Below are positions 1 to 6,482 of a stretch of 7,492 nt of DNA, piece by piece; the stretch's first letter is position 1; each line of letters starts with the position of its first letter. Made by a program: the position numbers and the translations under genes. The stretch spans positions 1 through 7,492 of the forward strand of contig JBLFXH010000170.1 in NCBI GenBank assembly GCA_047611125.1. Reading direction: 5' to 3'. This DNA comes from JABDJZ01 sp047611125. GTDB lineage: Bacteria; Bacteroidota; Rhodothermia; Rhodothermales; UBA10348. The notes beneath the pieces were generated by a model. The model did not search any database and was not told the DNA's origin. It saw only the letters and a program-made list of their open reading frames with translations.

Positions 1-582
1 GTCATTGCAATTATTCCTGCTCGCTTCGACGTCGACATCCAGAGCACCCACGGTGACCTGGAGATGCAGGAGTTGCTGGGCGATCTCAAGCTACAGACCA
101 CGCATGGAGACGTCGAGCTGCAGGCCATTGCCGGCCGGCTCATTGACGTGAACACCACCCATGGGGATATCGAAAGTGGTGATCTGGAGGCGGAAACTGT
201 CAGGATCAAGACCACCCATGGAGACATGGAACTGGGCCGGGTTGAGTCGGACGGATTTACCGCCTCAACCACGCACAGCGATGTGGTAATCGAACACCTG
301 AGCGGCGACTCAGATATTCGCACCACCCATGGCGACGTGATGGTTCAGGTGGATGACACCGATCGTATCAAGGTCTCGACTACGCATGGTGATGTCGTAG
401 TGACCGTCCCGAGCAGCTTCGGAGCGGATGTGAGCATCTCAGGTGACCGTGTATCGCTCCCCAACCGCTCGGATTTCAAGGGTGATGTCAAGAAGAAGTC
501 GGCCCGCGGTGAGTTGAACGGCGGCGGCGCTCAGGTGAACATCAGCACCACCCACGGAAGCGTGTCGCTGCGGAACCGATAG
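1..582 (+). CDS. DUF4097-family beta-helix (putative adhesin) protein, 5' end missing
   Basis: The reading frame is open from base 1 to the TAG at 580-582 and gives 193 visible residues. The first ATG, at 64, falls inside a repeat, so the real start and any signal peptide lie upstream of the window. The visible part is short beta-strand repeats of 18-19 residues with a Thr-Thr-His-Gly-Asp turn, His at residues 17, 35, 54, 73, 92, 110 and 129, and a final copy at His185. Residues 137-182 break the pattern, and the end reads GELNGGGAQVNISTTHGS. An NGGG turn followed by a last Thr-x-x-Gly strand is the usual close of DUF4097 (DUF4098-like) proteins. Members of this family are predicted right-handed beta-helices, often called putative adhesins, and are often exported or found beside anti-sigma or membrane-stress genes. 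Their biochemical role is unknown. Family assignment is confident; function and location are not. Transcription probably ends at the hairpin at 624-661. Confidence 0.85.
   Translation, partial: VIAIIPARFDVDIQSTHGDLEMQELLGDLKLQTTHGDVELQAIAGRLIDVNTTHGDIESGDLEAETVRIKTTHGDMELGRVESDGFTASTTHSDVVIEHLSGDSDIRTTHGDVMVQVDDTDRIKVSTTHGDVVVTVPSSFGADVSISGDRVSLPNRSDFKGDVKKKSARGELNGGGAQVNISTTHGSVSLRNR
43..408 (+). repeat. Tandem degenerate 57-base coding repeat (TTHGD units)
   Basis: Seven consecutive units carry His codons at 49, 103, 160, 217, 274, 328 and 385, spaced 54 or 57 bases apart. The core ACCACCCATGG or a close variant recurs at the DNA level, while the bases between cores are poorly conserved. 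It is therefore an old protein-level repeat held by structure, not a recent tandem duplication. The fifth unit reads TTHSD, with Ser in place of Gly. An isolated eighth copy lies at 547-564. Confidence 0.85.
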
Positions 583-621
583 GCGGAATCGATAGCCAAG
601 ACCGCCAGCCCCACACAGTCT

Positions 622-2670
622 TCAAGCCTCCGTGCCACCCAGCGTTGCACGGAGGCTTTTTGCATCAGTCAAAGGCTGCTCGCACACGAAATCCCGACAG
701 ACATAGGCGGTCGCACCACCCTTCGCCGTCATCGGCGCCACGGCCGGGATCAGCGCTTCGAGCGCATCACGATCCGCCCCGGAGGTAGGAAGCCAGAAGA
801 ACACGTCGCCACCGCGCGGTTGGCGGCGCGCCTCCTCAACCAGTGGATCGCTGGCCCTCGCCGCGACCACGATGATCTCGCGCCCGCCTGCCCAGAGTGA
901 TGCGGCTGCCGAAAGGAACCCGGACAAAGCGCTGGGCGATGCATTCAAGACCGCACTGGCGGGTGCCAAGAGTTGCGCAGCCCGCTCCGTGTAGCGTGCC
1001 TCAGAAGTCAGCGCACCTAAGCCAAGAAGCAGTCCAACCGCTTTCGAGACCCCGGCCGGCATGGCCCCATCGTACCAGTCCTGCTTTCGGACCAACAGTG
1101 CCTCCCCCTTCGTCGAGCCCCGATAGAAACCGCCGTCTGGCGCGTCGCAGTAGGCCATCATGTCGTCCGCCAATTCGAGCGCATCCCTTAGGCAGACAGG
1201 GTTCGAGGTGGCCTGAAACAGCTCAAGGAGACCGCCGCCGAGATAGGCGTAGTCATCCAGCATGGCCGGCACGGCGGCATCGCCTTCAAACCAGCGGTGC
1301 AGCCAACCTGACTCGATCTTGAGACGGGTCCGGACAAAGACATGCGCACGTTCGGCCGCTTCCACCAAAGCCGGGGCCTCGAATGCCCGGCCGGCACGTG
1401 CGAGTGCCCCAATCATTAGGCCGTTCCAGTCTGCCAGCACCTTTTCGTCACGCAATGGGCGCACGCGCGGCGCCCGGGCTGCCAACAGGGCGGCTTGAAT
1501 CCGCGGCAGTTCCTCCGGAGGTTCGGCAGAGCGGTCTCCCGGATGCATGACGTTCGTCCCCGTTCGCTCCCGCGTAGCCTCATCCAGGAAATTGCCGGCA
1601 TCCTCCATGCCAAACCAGGCAGTAGCGATCGCCGCGTCCTGGGCGCTAAGCAGGCTGCGTAGTTCATCCGTCGTCCAAACATAGAACAGCCCCTCTTCCC
1701 CTTCGGAGTCCGCATCCTCGGCAGAATAAAAGCCTCCCTCCTCATGCGTGAGATCCCGCATCACGTACTCGGCCGTCTGCAGGCCGGCCTCTTTCAGTCG
1801 CGCATCGCCGGTGGAGAGGAAGCCGTCCACGCAGGCGTCGAGCATGGTCGCCTGGTCGTGGAGCATCTTCTCGAAATGTGGCAGGCGCCACTCCGAATCC
1901 GTGCTATACCGATGCCAGCCGTAGCCCACCTGATCGTAGACCCCGCCCCGCCACATGGAGAGGATCGTGTCCCGCGCCATGTCCGCTTCGGCCGGGCGCA
2001 CGCCCGCCGAAGCCTTACGGAATAGCAGAGACAGGTTCTGCGGCGCCGGAAACTTCGGGGCAGAACCAAAGCCGCCGTGAGTAGCGTCATACCGTGACGC
2101 GAGTTCGCGGGAAGCGTTTGACAGCCAATCCTGGCTGAAGTCCACGGATCGGGACGCCCCGGTGACAGGAGCGGACTGGTTGATCAGCACCTGGGTAATC
2201 TCATCTGCCGATCCCACGATGTCGGCGCGCTCATCCCGCCACATGGCCGCGATTCTCGGGACCAGGTCCATCATTCCGATCCGACCAAAGCGTGAGTGCT
2301 TCGGGAGATAGGTACCCGCGTAGAATGGCTTGCGATCCGGAGTCATGAGGATGGTCAGCGGCCAGCCGCCCTGCTTGCCCATGAGGTGGCAGACGGCCAT
2401 GTAGACATCGTCGATGTCGGGCCTCTCCTCCCTGTCCACCTTGATGGCCACCATGTGCTGATTCATGAGAGCGGCCACCTCCGCGTCCTCGAAGGACTCG
2501 TGCTCCATCACGTGGCACCAGTGGCAGGTGGCATAGCCAATCGACAGAAACACGGGGACGTCTCTCTTTGCCGCCTCCGCGAATGCATCTTCCCCCCATG
2601 GAAACCAGTCCACCGGGTTGTTCTTGTGCTGCAGCAGATATGGAGAGCGAGCGGCCTGAAGTCTGTTCAT
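622..2670 (-). CDS. YyaL/SPATA20-like protein: thioredoxin domain (DUF255) plus alpha/alpha-barrel domain
   Basis: This 682-residue protein is of usual length for the family. Family landmarks run in order. The N-terminus MNRLQAARSPYLLQHKNNPV is followed by VDWFPWGEDAF. A thioredoxin-like active site, CHWC, lies at residues 49-52, then DREERPDID (79-87) and QGGWPLTILMTPD (100-112). The barrel domain has GGVYDQVGYGWHRYS (242-256), LPHFEKML (263-270), EDADSEGEEGLFYVW (318-332) and DEKVLADWNGLM (408-419). The C-terminus has CRDFVC (658-663). The frame stays open upstream to 2814, but the conserved start of the family is at Met 2670, and the extra residues would overlap the divergent gene, so 2670 is preferred. 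No Shine-Dalgarno is visible before it. The exact reaction is not established: the barrel resembles six-hairpin glycosidases or epimerases, and the CxxC suggests redox or disulfide chemistry. No signal peptide or membrane segment is seen, so it is probably cytoplasmic. Identification is firm; the role is open. Confidence 0.93.
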   Translation of the reverse strand: MNRLQAARSPYLLQHKNNPVDWFPWGEDAFAEAAKRDVPVFLSIGYATCHWCHVMEHESFEDAEVAALMNQHMVAIKVDREERPDIDDVYMAVCHLMGKQGGWPLTILMTPDRKPFYAGTYLPKHSRFGRIGMMDLVPRIAAMWRDERADIVGSADEITQVLINQSAPVTGASRSVDFSQDWLSNASRELASRYDATHGGFGSAPKFPAPQNLSLLFRKASAGVRPAEADMARDTILSMWRGGVYDQVGYGWHRYSTDSEWRLPHFEKMLHDQATMLDACVDGFLSTGDARLKEAGLQTAEYVMRDLTHEEGGFYSAEDADSEGEEGLFYVWTTDELRSLLSAQDAAIATAWFGMEDAGNFLDEATRERTGTNVMHPGDRSAEPPEELPRIQAALLAARAPRVRPLRDEKVLADWNGLMIGALARAGRAFEAPALVEAAERAHVFVRTRLKIESGWLHRWFEGDAAVPAMLDDYAYLGGGLLELFQATSNPVCLRDALELADDMMAYCDAPDGGFYRGSTKGEALLVRKQDWYDGAMPAGVSKAVGLLLGLGALTSEARYTERAAQLLAPASAVLNASPSALSGFLSAAASLWAGGREIIVVAARASDPLVEEARRQPRGGDVFFWLPTSGADRDALEALIPAVAPMTAKGGATAYVCRDFVCEQPLTDAKSLRATLGGTEA
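624..661 (+). terminator. Strong rho-independent terminator for the DUF4097 gene
   Basis: A perfect 12 bp stem pairs AAGCCTCCGTGC (624-635) with GCACGGAGGCTT (647-658) around an 11-base loop. It runs into five T residues at 657-661 on the + strand. It starts 41 bases after the DUF4097 stop codon. On the opposite strand the hairpin has no good T-run, so it looks directional for + transcription. The whole stem lies within the last codons and stop codon of the convergent gene ending at 622. Confidence 0.85.
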
Positions 2671-2716
2671 GAGCGGGGGGCGCGTATCTTGGGCCTGTTC
2701 AATCCCTCTAGGTCGC
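2671..2716. promoter_or_regulatory. Short divergent start region shared by the YyaL-like and M24 peptidase genes
   Basis: Only 46 bp separate the two preferred start codons, so the promoters must lie here or overlap the opposite coding ends. On the + strand TATCTTGG (2685-2692) loosely resembles the -7 element TAnnTTTG known from Bacteroidota, but no convincing -33 TTG is correctly spaced. No clear promoter is visible on the - strand. The site is defined by gene arrangement more than by motif, and the exact elements are uncertain. Confidence 0.35.
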
Positions 2717-3850
2717 ATGAGTTCAATGACAGCCCTATCCGAGGCCCTTACGGGCCGACATGCCCGGCTCCGCGAGGCAATGAAGAGCCGCCGCCTGGAC
2801 GCGGTGGCAATCAATGCCAGCCCGACCCTGGGCTACCTCACAGGGCTCGGCTTCCACCTGTCCGAGCGACCGGTGATGGCGGTTTTCACGGCAGAAGGCA
2901 CACCAACCATGGTGGTGCCAGAACTGGAATCTCTCAAATTCCAGGAGGCCCAGTTTGACGTCAATCTCTATACATACACAGAGGCGCTGGACAGCTGGCA
3001 GACGGCTTTCAGTGACGCGCTGTCCTACCTCTCGTCGGCCACAGTGGGTGTGGAGCCCCGCTGGCTCCGGGTGCTTGAGTTAAGATTCTTGGAGGGCGCC
3101 GCATCGCGCGCAACCCTAGTCTCAGGAGAAGAGGCCATCGCCCACCTTCGCATGCACAAGGATGCGATTGAGCTGGACATGATGCGGACGGCTACTCGCA
3201 TTGCTCAGGACGCCCTGAAGGCTACGCTCCCGAAACTCGAAGCCGGTATTACCGAGCTTGAGGCCGCCTCGCTCCTGATCCAGAATATGCTCCGATTGGG
3301 CTCCGGCGGAGAACTGCCCTTCCAGCCGATCGTGGCCTTTGGCCCCAACAGCGCGAATCCGCACGCAGAACCCACGGACCGTCCCCTTCAGGAGGGCGAC
3401 TTGGCCCTGTTCGATTGGGGCGCCAACTACAAAGGCTACTTCTCTGACCTGACAAGGACGTTCACGTTTGGTGATGTCGATCCCGAACTGCTGATGATCG
3501 GAGGGCTCGTTGAGGCGGCCAATGCCGCTGGACGGGCGGCGAGTGCGCCAGGCGTCCAGGCCGGAGATATCGATCGCGCCGCCCGCGCGGTAATTGCCGA
3601 GGCCGGCTACGGGGAGTACTTCATGCATCGCACAGGACACGGCCTCGGGCTGGAAGTCCACGAAGAGCCGTACATCCGCGACGACAACGCCCAGCTCATG
3701 GCCCCGGGCATGACCTTCACGATTGAACCCGGCATCTACCTGGCTGGCCGGGGCGGCGTGCGCATCGAGGACGACTTGGTCATCACGGCAGACGGGGCCG
3801 AGAGCCTCAGCGACATGCCTCGCGCAGTGGTCCCGATTCCACGGGGCTAA
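2717..3850 (+). CDS. M24-family metallopeptidase (Xaa-Pro aminopeptidase/dipeptidase type)
   Basis: This 377-residue protein is probably a cytoplasmic, dinuclear-metal peptidase that removes N-terminal residues next to proline. The N-terminal creatinase-like domain covers about residues 1-145, with INASPTLGYLTGL near its start. The C-terminal pita-bread catalytic domain follows. All five metal ligands of the family are visible, numbered from the 2717 start: Asp233 in LFDWGANYKG, Asp244 in GYFSDLTRTF, His308 in HRTGHGLGLEVHEEP, Glu337 in TIEPGIYL and Glu351 in GVRIEDDLV. The enzyme should therefore be active. An in-frame ATG at 2669 would add 16 residues unlike the family and overlap the opposite gene. 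ATG 2717 has an AGG four bases upstream, and ATG 2726 is also possible. The gene ends at a TAA directly followed by the GTG start of the kinase, which implies cotranscription and coupled translation. Whether the substrate is a dipeptide or a longer peptide cannot be read from sequence. Confidence 0.93.
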   Translation: MSSMTALSEALTGRHARLREAMKSRRLDAVAINASPTLGYLTGLGFHLSERPVMAVFTAEGTPTMVVPELESLKFQEAQFDVNLYTYTEALDSWQTAFSDALSYLSSATVGVEPRWLRVLELRFLEGAASRATLVSGEEAIAHLRMHKDAIELDMMRTATRIAQDALKATLPKLEAGITELEAASLLIQNMLRLGSGGELPFQPIVAFGPNSANPHAEPTDRPLQEGDLALFDWGANYKGYFSDLTRTFTFGDVDPELLMIGGLVEAANAAGRAASAPGVQAGDIDRAARAVIAEAGYGEYFMHRTGHGLGLEVHEEPYIRDDNAQLMAPGMTFTIEPGIYLAGRGGVRIEDDLVITADGAESLSDMPRAVVPIPRG

Positions 3851-5293
3851 GTGGTAGCGGACAGGATCCATATCCTTTTTGTTGCCCCGGATTCGGCGGA
3901 CGCGAATGATCTGACGGCCAGAATGGGCATAGCCACCCGGCCGAGTCTCAAGGTCTCGCGCGCACACAGCCTGTCCGAGGCCACGAGCGTGACTGGCGAG
4001 CACATGCACGATCTGCTCCTGCTGGACGTATCGCTTGCCGCCGGTATCGAAGATGGCTTTCTGAGTCTCTCGCCGGCGTTGCTTGCGCTCCCCATTGTCA
4101 TCTCCTTGGACCCGATTCTGGACCGTACTCTGGCAGGCAGTCTGCCGGAAGGCGTGATGGACTACATCGATCGGCGTGCGGTTGATGCCCACGCGATCGA
4201 GCGGATATTTTTCTACGCCAGCCGCCGCTATGCAGGCCTTAGGTCCCTCCAGGACGCGGAAGGGCAACTCCGGTCTATCGTTGAAGGGATATCGGATGGT
4301 ATTACGATCGTGGACGCGGAGCAGCAGGTGCTATTCGCAAATCCGGCGGCAGAATCCATCCTCCATCGTCCCCTCCATGAGATGCTGGGAGCCCCGCTAG
4401 GATTCCGCATTCCTGATCCTTCGGGCCAAGTCGAAATCCTTTCCCATCGGCATGAGCCGCTTCAACTGGAGGTGAACGTCGAGCCGATCACGTGGGAAGG
4501 CCGGGCTACGACTCTGGTCATGTTTCGAGACGTGACCGCTCAAGTGGCCTTGGAGGACAACTTGAGGCGAGCCAAGGAGGAGGCCCTCCGCGTCGCGAAT
4601 CTGAAGACGGCGTTCTTGGCGAACATGAGTCATGAACTGCGGATGCCGCTGGCCAGCATCATCGGCTACGCCCAGTTGATCCAGGAAGGACTGGGTGACC
4701 ACGAGTTTCAGGAGTTCGCAGAAAGCATTATTTCCGGAGGCAATCGCCTGCTGGAAACCATCAACTCGGTCCTGGACCTCACTCGACTGGACGCCGATGC
4801 GATCGAGGCGCAGTCCCGACTGGTTGAGGCCTCGGCTGTGACCCGGGAAGCCGTTGGCATGCTGCAGGCTCTAGCCACACGAAAGGGCCTGGACGTGATC
4901 ATCCAGCCCACCGCTGAGGATGACACGGTGTATGCGGATCCGACTATCCTCCGCCGGATTCTGAATAACCTCATTGGCAACGCCATCAAGTTCACGGACA
5001 CAGGCTCGGTTCGCATTGAGATCGAGGCCGATGCCCAGATTGTCAGACTCCACGTCGTAGATACGGGGATGGGCATCGATCAGGAGTTCATGCCGCAGTT
5101 GTTCGAGGAGTTCACCCAGGAGTCGGCCGGATTCGACCGCTCGCACGAAGGCTCGGGCCTGGGCCTGGCGATTACCAAACGACTCTGTCGCCTGATTGGT
5201 GGGCGTATTGACGTAGAGAGCGAGAAGGGCGTCGGATCGACGTTCACGGTCACCCTGCCACACGCCGAGACACCCGACTACGACCAGGTTTAG
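3851..5293 (+). CDS. Soluble sensor histidine kinase: degenerate REC - PAS - HisKA - HATPase
   Basis: This 480-residue kinase has no membrane segment, so it probably senses a cytoplasmic signal. Residues 5-125 form a receiver-like domain. The phospho-acceptor Asp59 (LLLLDVS) is kept, but the acidic pair is reduced to Pro-Asp, and the conserved Lys position reads Arg (DYIDRR, 104-109). Residues 135-232 are a PAS domain, with IVDAEQQVLFANPAA and ending FRDVTAQ. After a helical linker comes HisKA: FLANMSHELRMPLASIIGYA with His261. The ATPase domain shows the N box LNNLIGNAIKF (Asn373, Asn377), G1 DTGMGID (404-410), F box LFEEFTQ and G2 GSGLGLAITK (434-443). It therefore looks catalytically competent. 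In the H-box, Met265 stands where Thr or Asn is usual. The start is GTG at 3851, immediately after the peptidase TAA, with GGGG a few bases upstream. It is needed to include the first beta strand IHILFVAP. No partner response regulator is in the window. Confidence 0.93.
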   Translation: MVADRIHILFVAPDSADANDLTARMGIATRPSLKVSRAHSLSEATSVTGEHMHDLLLLDVSLAAGIEDGFLSLSPALLALPIVISLDPILDRTLAGSLPEGVMDYIDRRAVDAHAIERIFFYASRRYAGLRSLQDAEGQLRSIVEGISDGITIVDAEQQVLFANPAAESILHRPLHEMLGAPLGFRIPDPSGQVEILSHRHEPLQLEVNVEPITWEGRATTLVMFRDVTAQVALEDNLRRAKEEALRVANLKTAFLANMSHELRMPLASIIGYAQLIQEGLGDHEFQEFAESIISGGNRLLETINSVLDLTRLDADAIEAQSRLVEASAVTREAVGMLQALATRKGLDVIIQPTAEDDTVYADPTILRRILNNLIGNAIKFTDTGSVRIEIEADAQIVRLHVVDTGMGIDQEFMPQLFEEFTQESAGFDRSHEGSGLGLAITKRLCRLIGGRIDVESEKGVGSTFTVTLPHAETPDYDQV

Positions 5294-5298
5294 ATACA

Positions 5299-6471
5299 AT
5301 GATTACCGAACCTACGATTCTGTTTGCCCTGCTCTCCGGAGTCCTGGGATTCGTCTTCTGGCTGAGTAAGGTCCCTCACATGGGGAAGGTCTTTCGGGTG
5401 CTCCCCCCGGTCATCTGGGCCTACTTCGTTCCGATGCTACTCACTACGGCCGGCATCACACCGGAGGCAAACGACCTCTATGGCTGGATGTCGCGGTATC
5501 TGCTGCCAGCCTCGCTGTTTCTGCTTATGGTGACGGTGGACGTGAAGGCCATCCTGAGACTTGGGCCTAAGGCGCTACTGATGATGGTCACAGGCACCGT
5601 CGGCATCGTGATCGGAGGCCCGATAGCTCTTGCCATCCTCGGCGGCGTTCTGCCGGAAGAGGCCTGGCAGGGCTTTGCGATACTGTCCGGTAGCTGGATT
5701 GGCGGCACCGCCAACATGGTGTTCATGCAGGACTACATCGGCGCCCCGGATGCGCTGCTCGGACCTGTGATCGTGGTGGACACGGTGGTAGGCTACGGCT
5801 GGATGGGAGTTCTGATCTTCTTGTCGACGGTCCAGGGCAAGTTCGACACTTGGGTCAAGGCCGACATGACTCTGATCGAGGGCGTCAACAAGCGACTCCA
5901 GGAGATCGACACGCAGCGCCGACCGGCCATGACCAGTGACCTGGCCGGGATGGTTGGCCTGACCTTCGGCGCGGTTGCTGTCAGCATCTGGATCGCGAAC
6001 AACGTGATGCCCGAGTCCACCTACATCGGGAGTTCGACTTGGGCAATCCTGATCGTCGTCACGATGGGCTTGGCCATGTCCTTCACCCGCGTGCGGGAAG
6101 TCGAGAAGCCCGGCGCCTCACAGGTGGGCTTCCTGTTTCTGTACCTGCTTCTTACGTCGATTGGCGCGCGCGCCAACCTGCTGGCGGTTCTGGATGCACC
6201 GCTCTACCTGCTGGCTGGGTTCATCTGGATCTCGGTCCACATCGGCCTTCTGGTTCTGATGGCACGGATCATTCGGGCACCGCTCTTCTTTGTGGCCACC
6301 GGTTCGATGGCCAACATTGGGGGTGCAGCCAGTGCCCCGATTGTAGCATCAGTCTACCTCCCTGCCATGGCGCCGGTGGGATTACTGATGGCTACGGCCG
6401 GGTACATCCTGGGGATCTACGCCGCGCCGCTTTCCGGTGAGTTGCTCCGCTGGGTGGCCGCGATGCTCTAG
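5299..6471 (+). CDS. DUF819-family multi-pass membrane protein (probable transporter)
   Basis: This 390-residue, very hydrophobic protein is of usual length for DUF819 (YjcL-like). About 10-12 membrane segments can be seen by eye: near residues 5-21, 34-51, 66-85, 92-117, 125-147, 152-178, 214-234, 246-262, 274-296, 300-322 and 329-377 (the last holds two). A charged loop at about 180-212 splits two halves. Each half has a glycine-rich, helix-breaking motif, GSWIGGTANMVF (131-142) and GSMANIGGAASAP (335-347). Such paired motifs suggest an inverted-repeat transporter fold of the type seen in secondary transporters. The family has no settled substrate. The start ATG is 5 bp after the kinase stop codon, with no obvious Shine-Dalgarno, so the gene is probably cotranscribed with the peptidase and kinase. 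A role in moving peptides, amino acids or another small solute is inference from context. It ends 11 bp before the stop of the convergent M3 peptidase. Confidence 0.9.
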   Translation: MITEPTILFALLSGVLGFVFWLSKVPHMGKVFRVLPPVIWAYFVPMLLTTAGITPEANDLYGWMSRYLLPASLFLLMVTVDVKAILRLGPKALLMMVTGTVGIVIGGPIALAILGGVLPEEAWQGFAILSGSWIGGTANMVFMQDYIGAPDALLGPVIVVDTVVGYGWMGVLIFLSTVQGKFDTWVKADMTLIEGVNKRLQEIDTQRRPAMTSDLAGMVGLTFGAVAVSIWIANNVMPESTYIGSSTWAILIVVTMGLAMSFTRVREVEKPGASQVGFLFLYLLLTSIGARANLLAVLDAPLYLLAGFIWISVHIGLLVLMARIIRAPLFFVATGSMANIGGAASAPIVASVYLPAMAPVGLLMATAGYILGIYAAPLSGELLRWVAAML

Positions 6472-6482
6472 GCGGCCGGGCG

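Larger units (their letters stand above)
2717..6471 (+). other. Probable three-gene operon: M24 peptidase - histidine kinase - DUF819 protein
   Basis: The three genes share a strand, with gaps of 0 and 5 bases and no terminator-like hairpin between them. Spacing this tight nearly always means one transcript. The 0-base TAA/GTG junction also suggests translational coupling. The operon should start in the 2671-2716 region. No intrinsic terminator with a T-run is visible at its 3' end near 6471, so it may end by another route or read into the convergent gene. Confidence 0.8.

Noticed and set aside
43..408. Regular short repeats as a possible CRISPR or intergenic repeat array
   Set aside because: The spacing is a multiple of three, the frame is open throughout and the repeats are degenerate, so this is a protein-coding repeat.
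2669..2716. N-terminal extension of the M24 peptidase from ATG 2669
   Set aside because: The 16 extra residues do not resemble the family and would overlap the start codon of the divergent gene. The conserved N-terminal domain is complete from 2717 or 2726.
2296..2958. + strand open frame of 220 codons over the start of the YyaL-like gene
   Set aside because: It overlaps conserved motifs of the YyaL-like protein on the other strand and the M24 start in another frame. Its translation is low-complexity and His/Pro/Arg-rich.
3122..4267. Long - strand open frame (381 codons) across the peptidase/kinase junction
   Set aside because: It is antisense to two strongly supported genes, its translation shows no recognisable domain, and long antisense frames are common in GC-rich DNA with strong codon bias.
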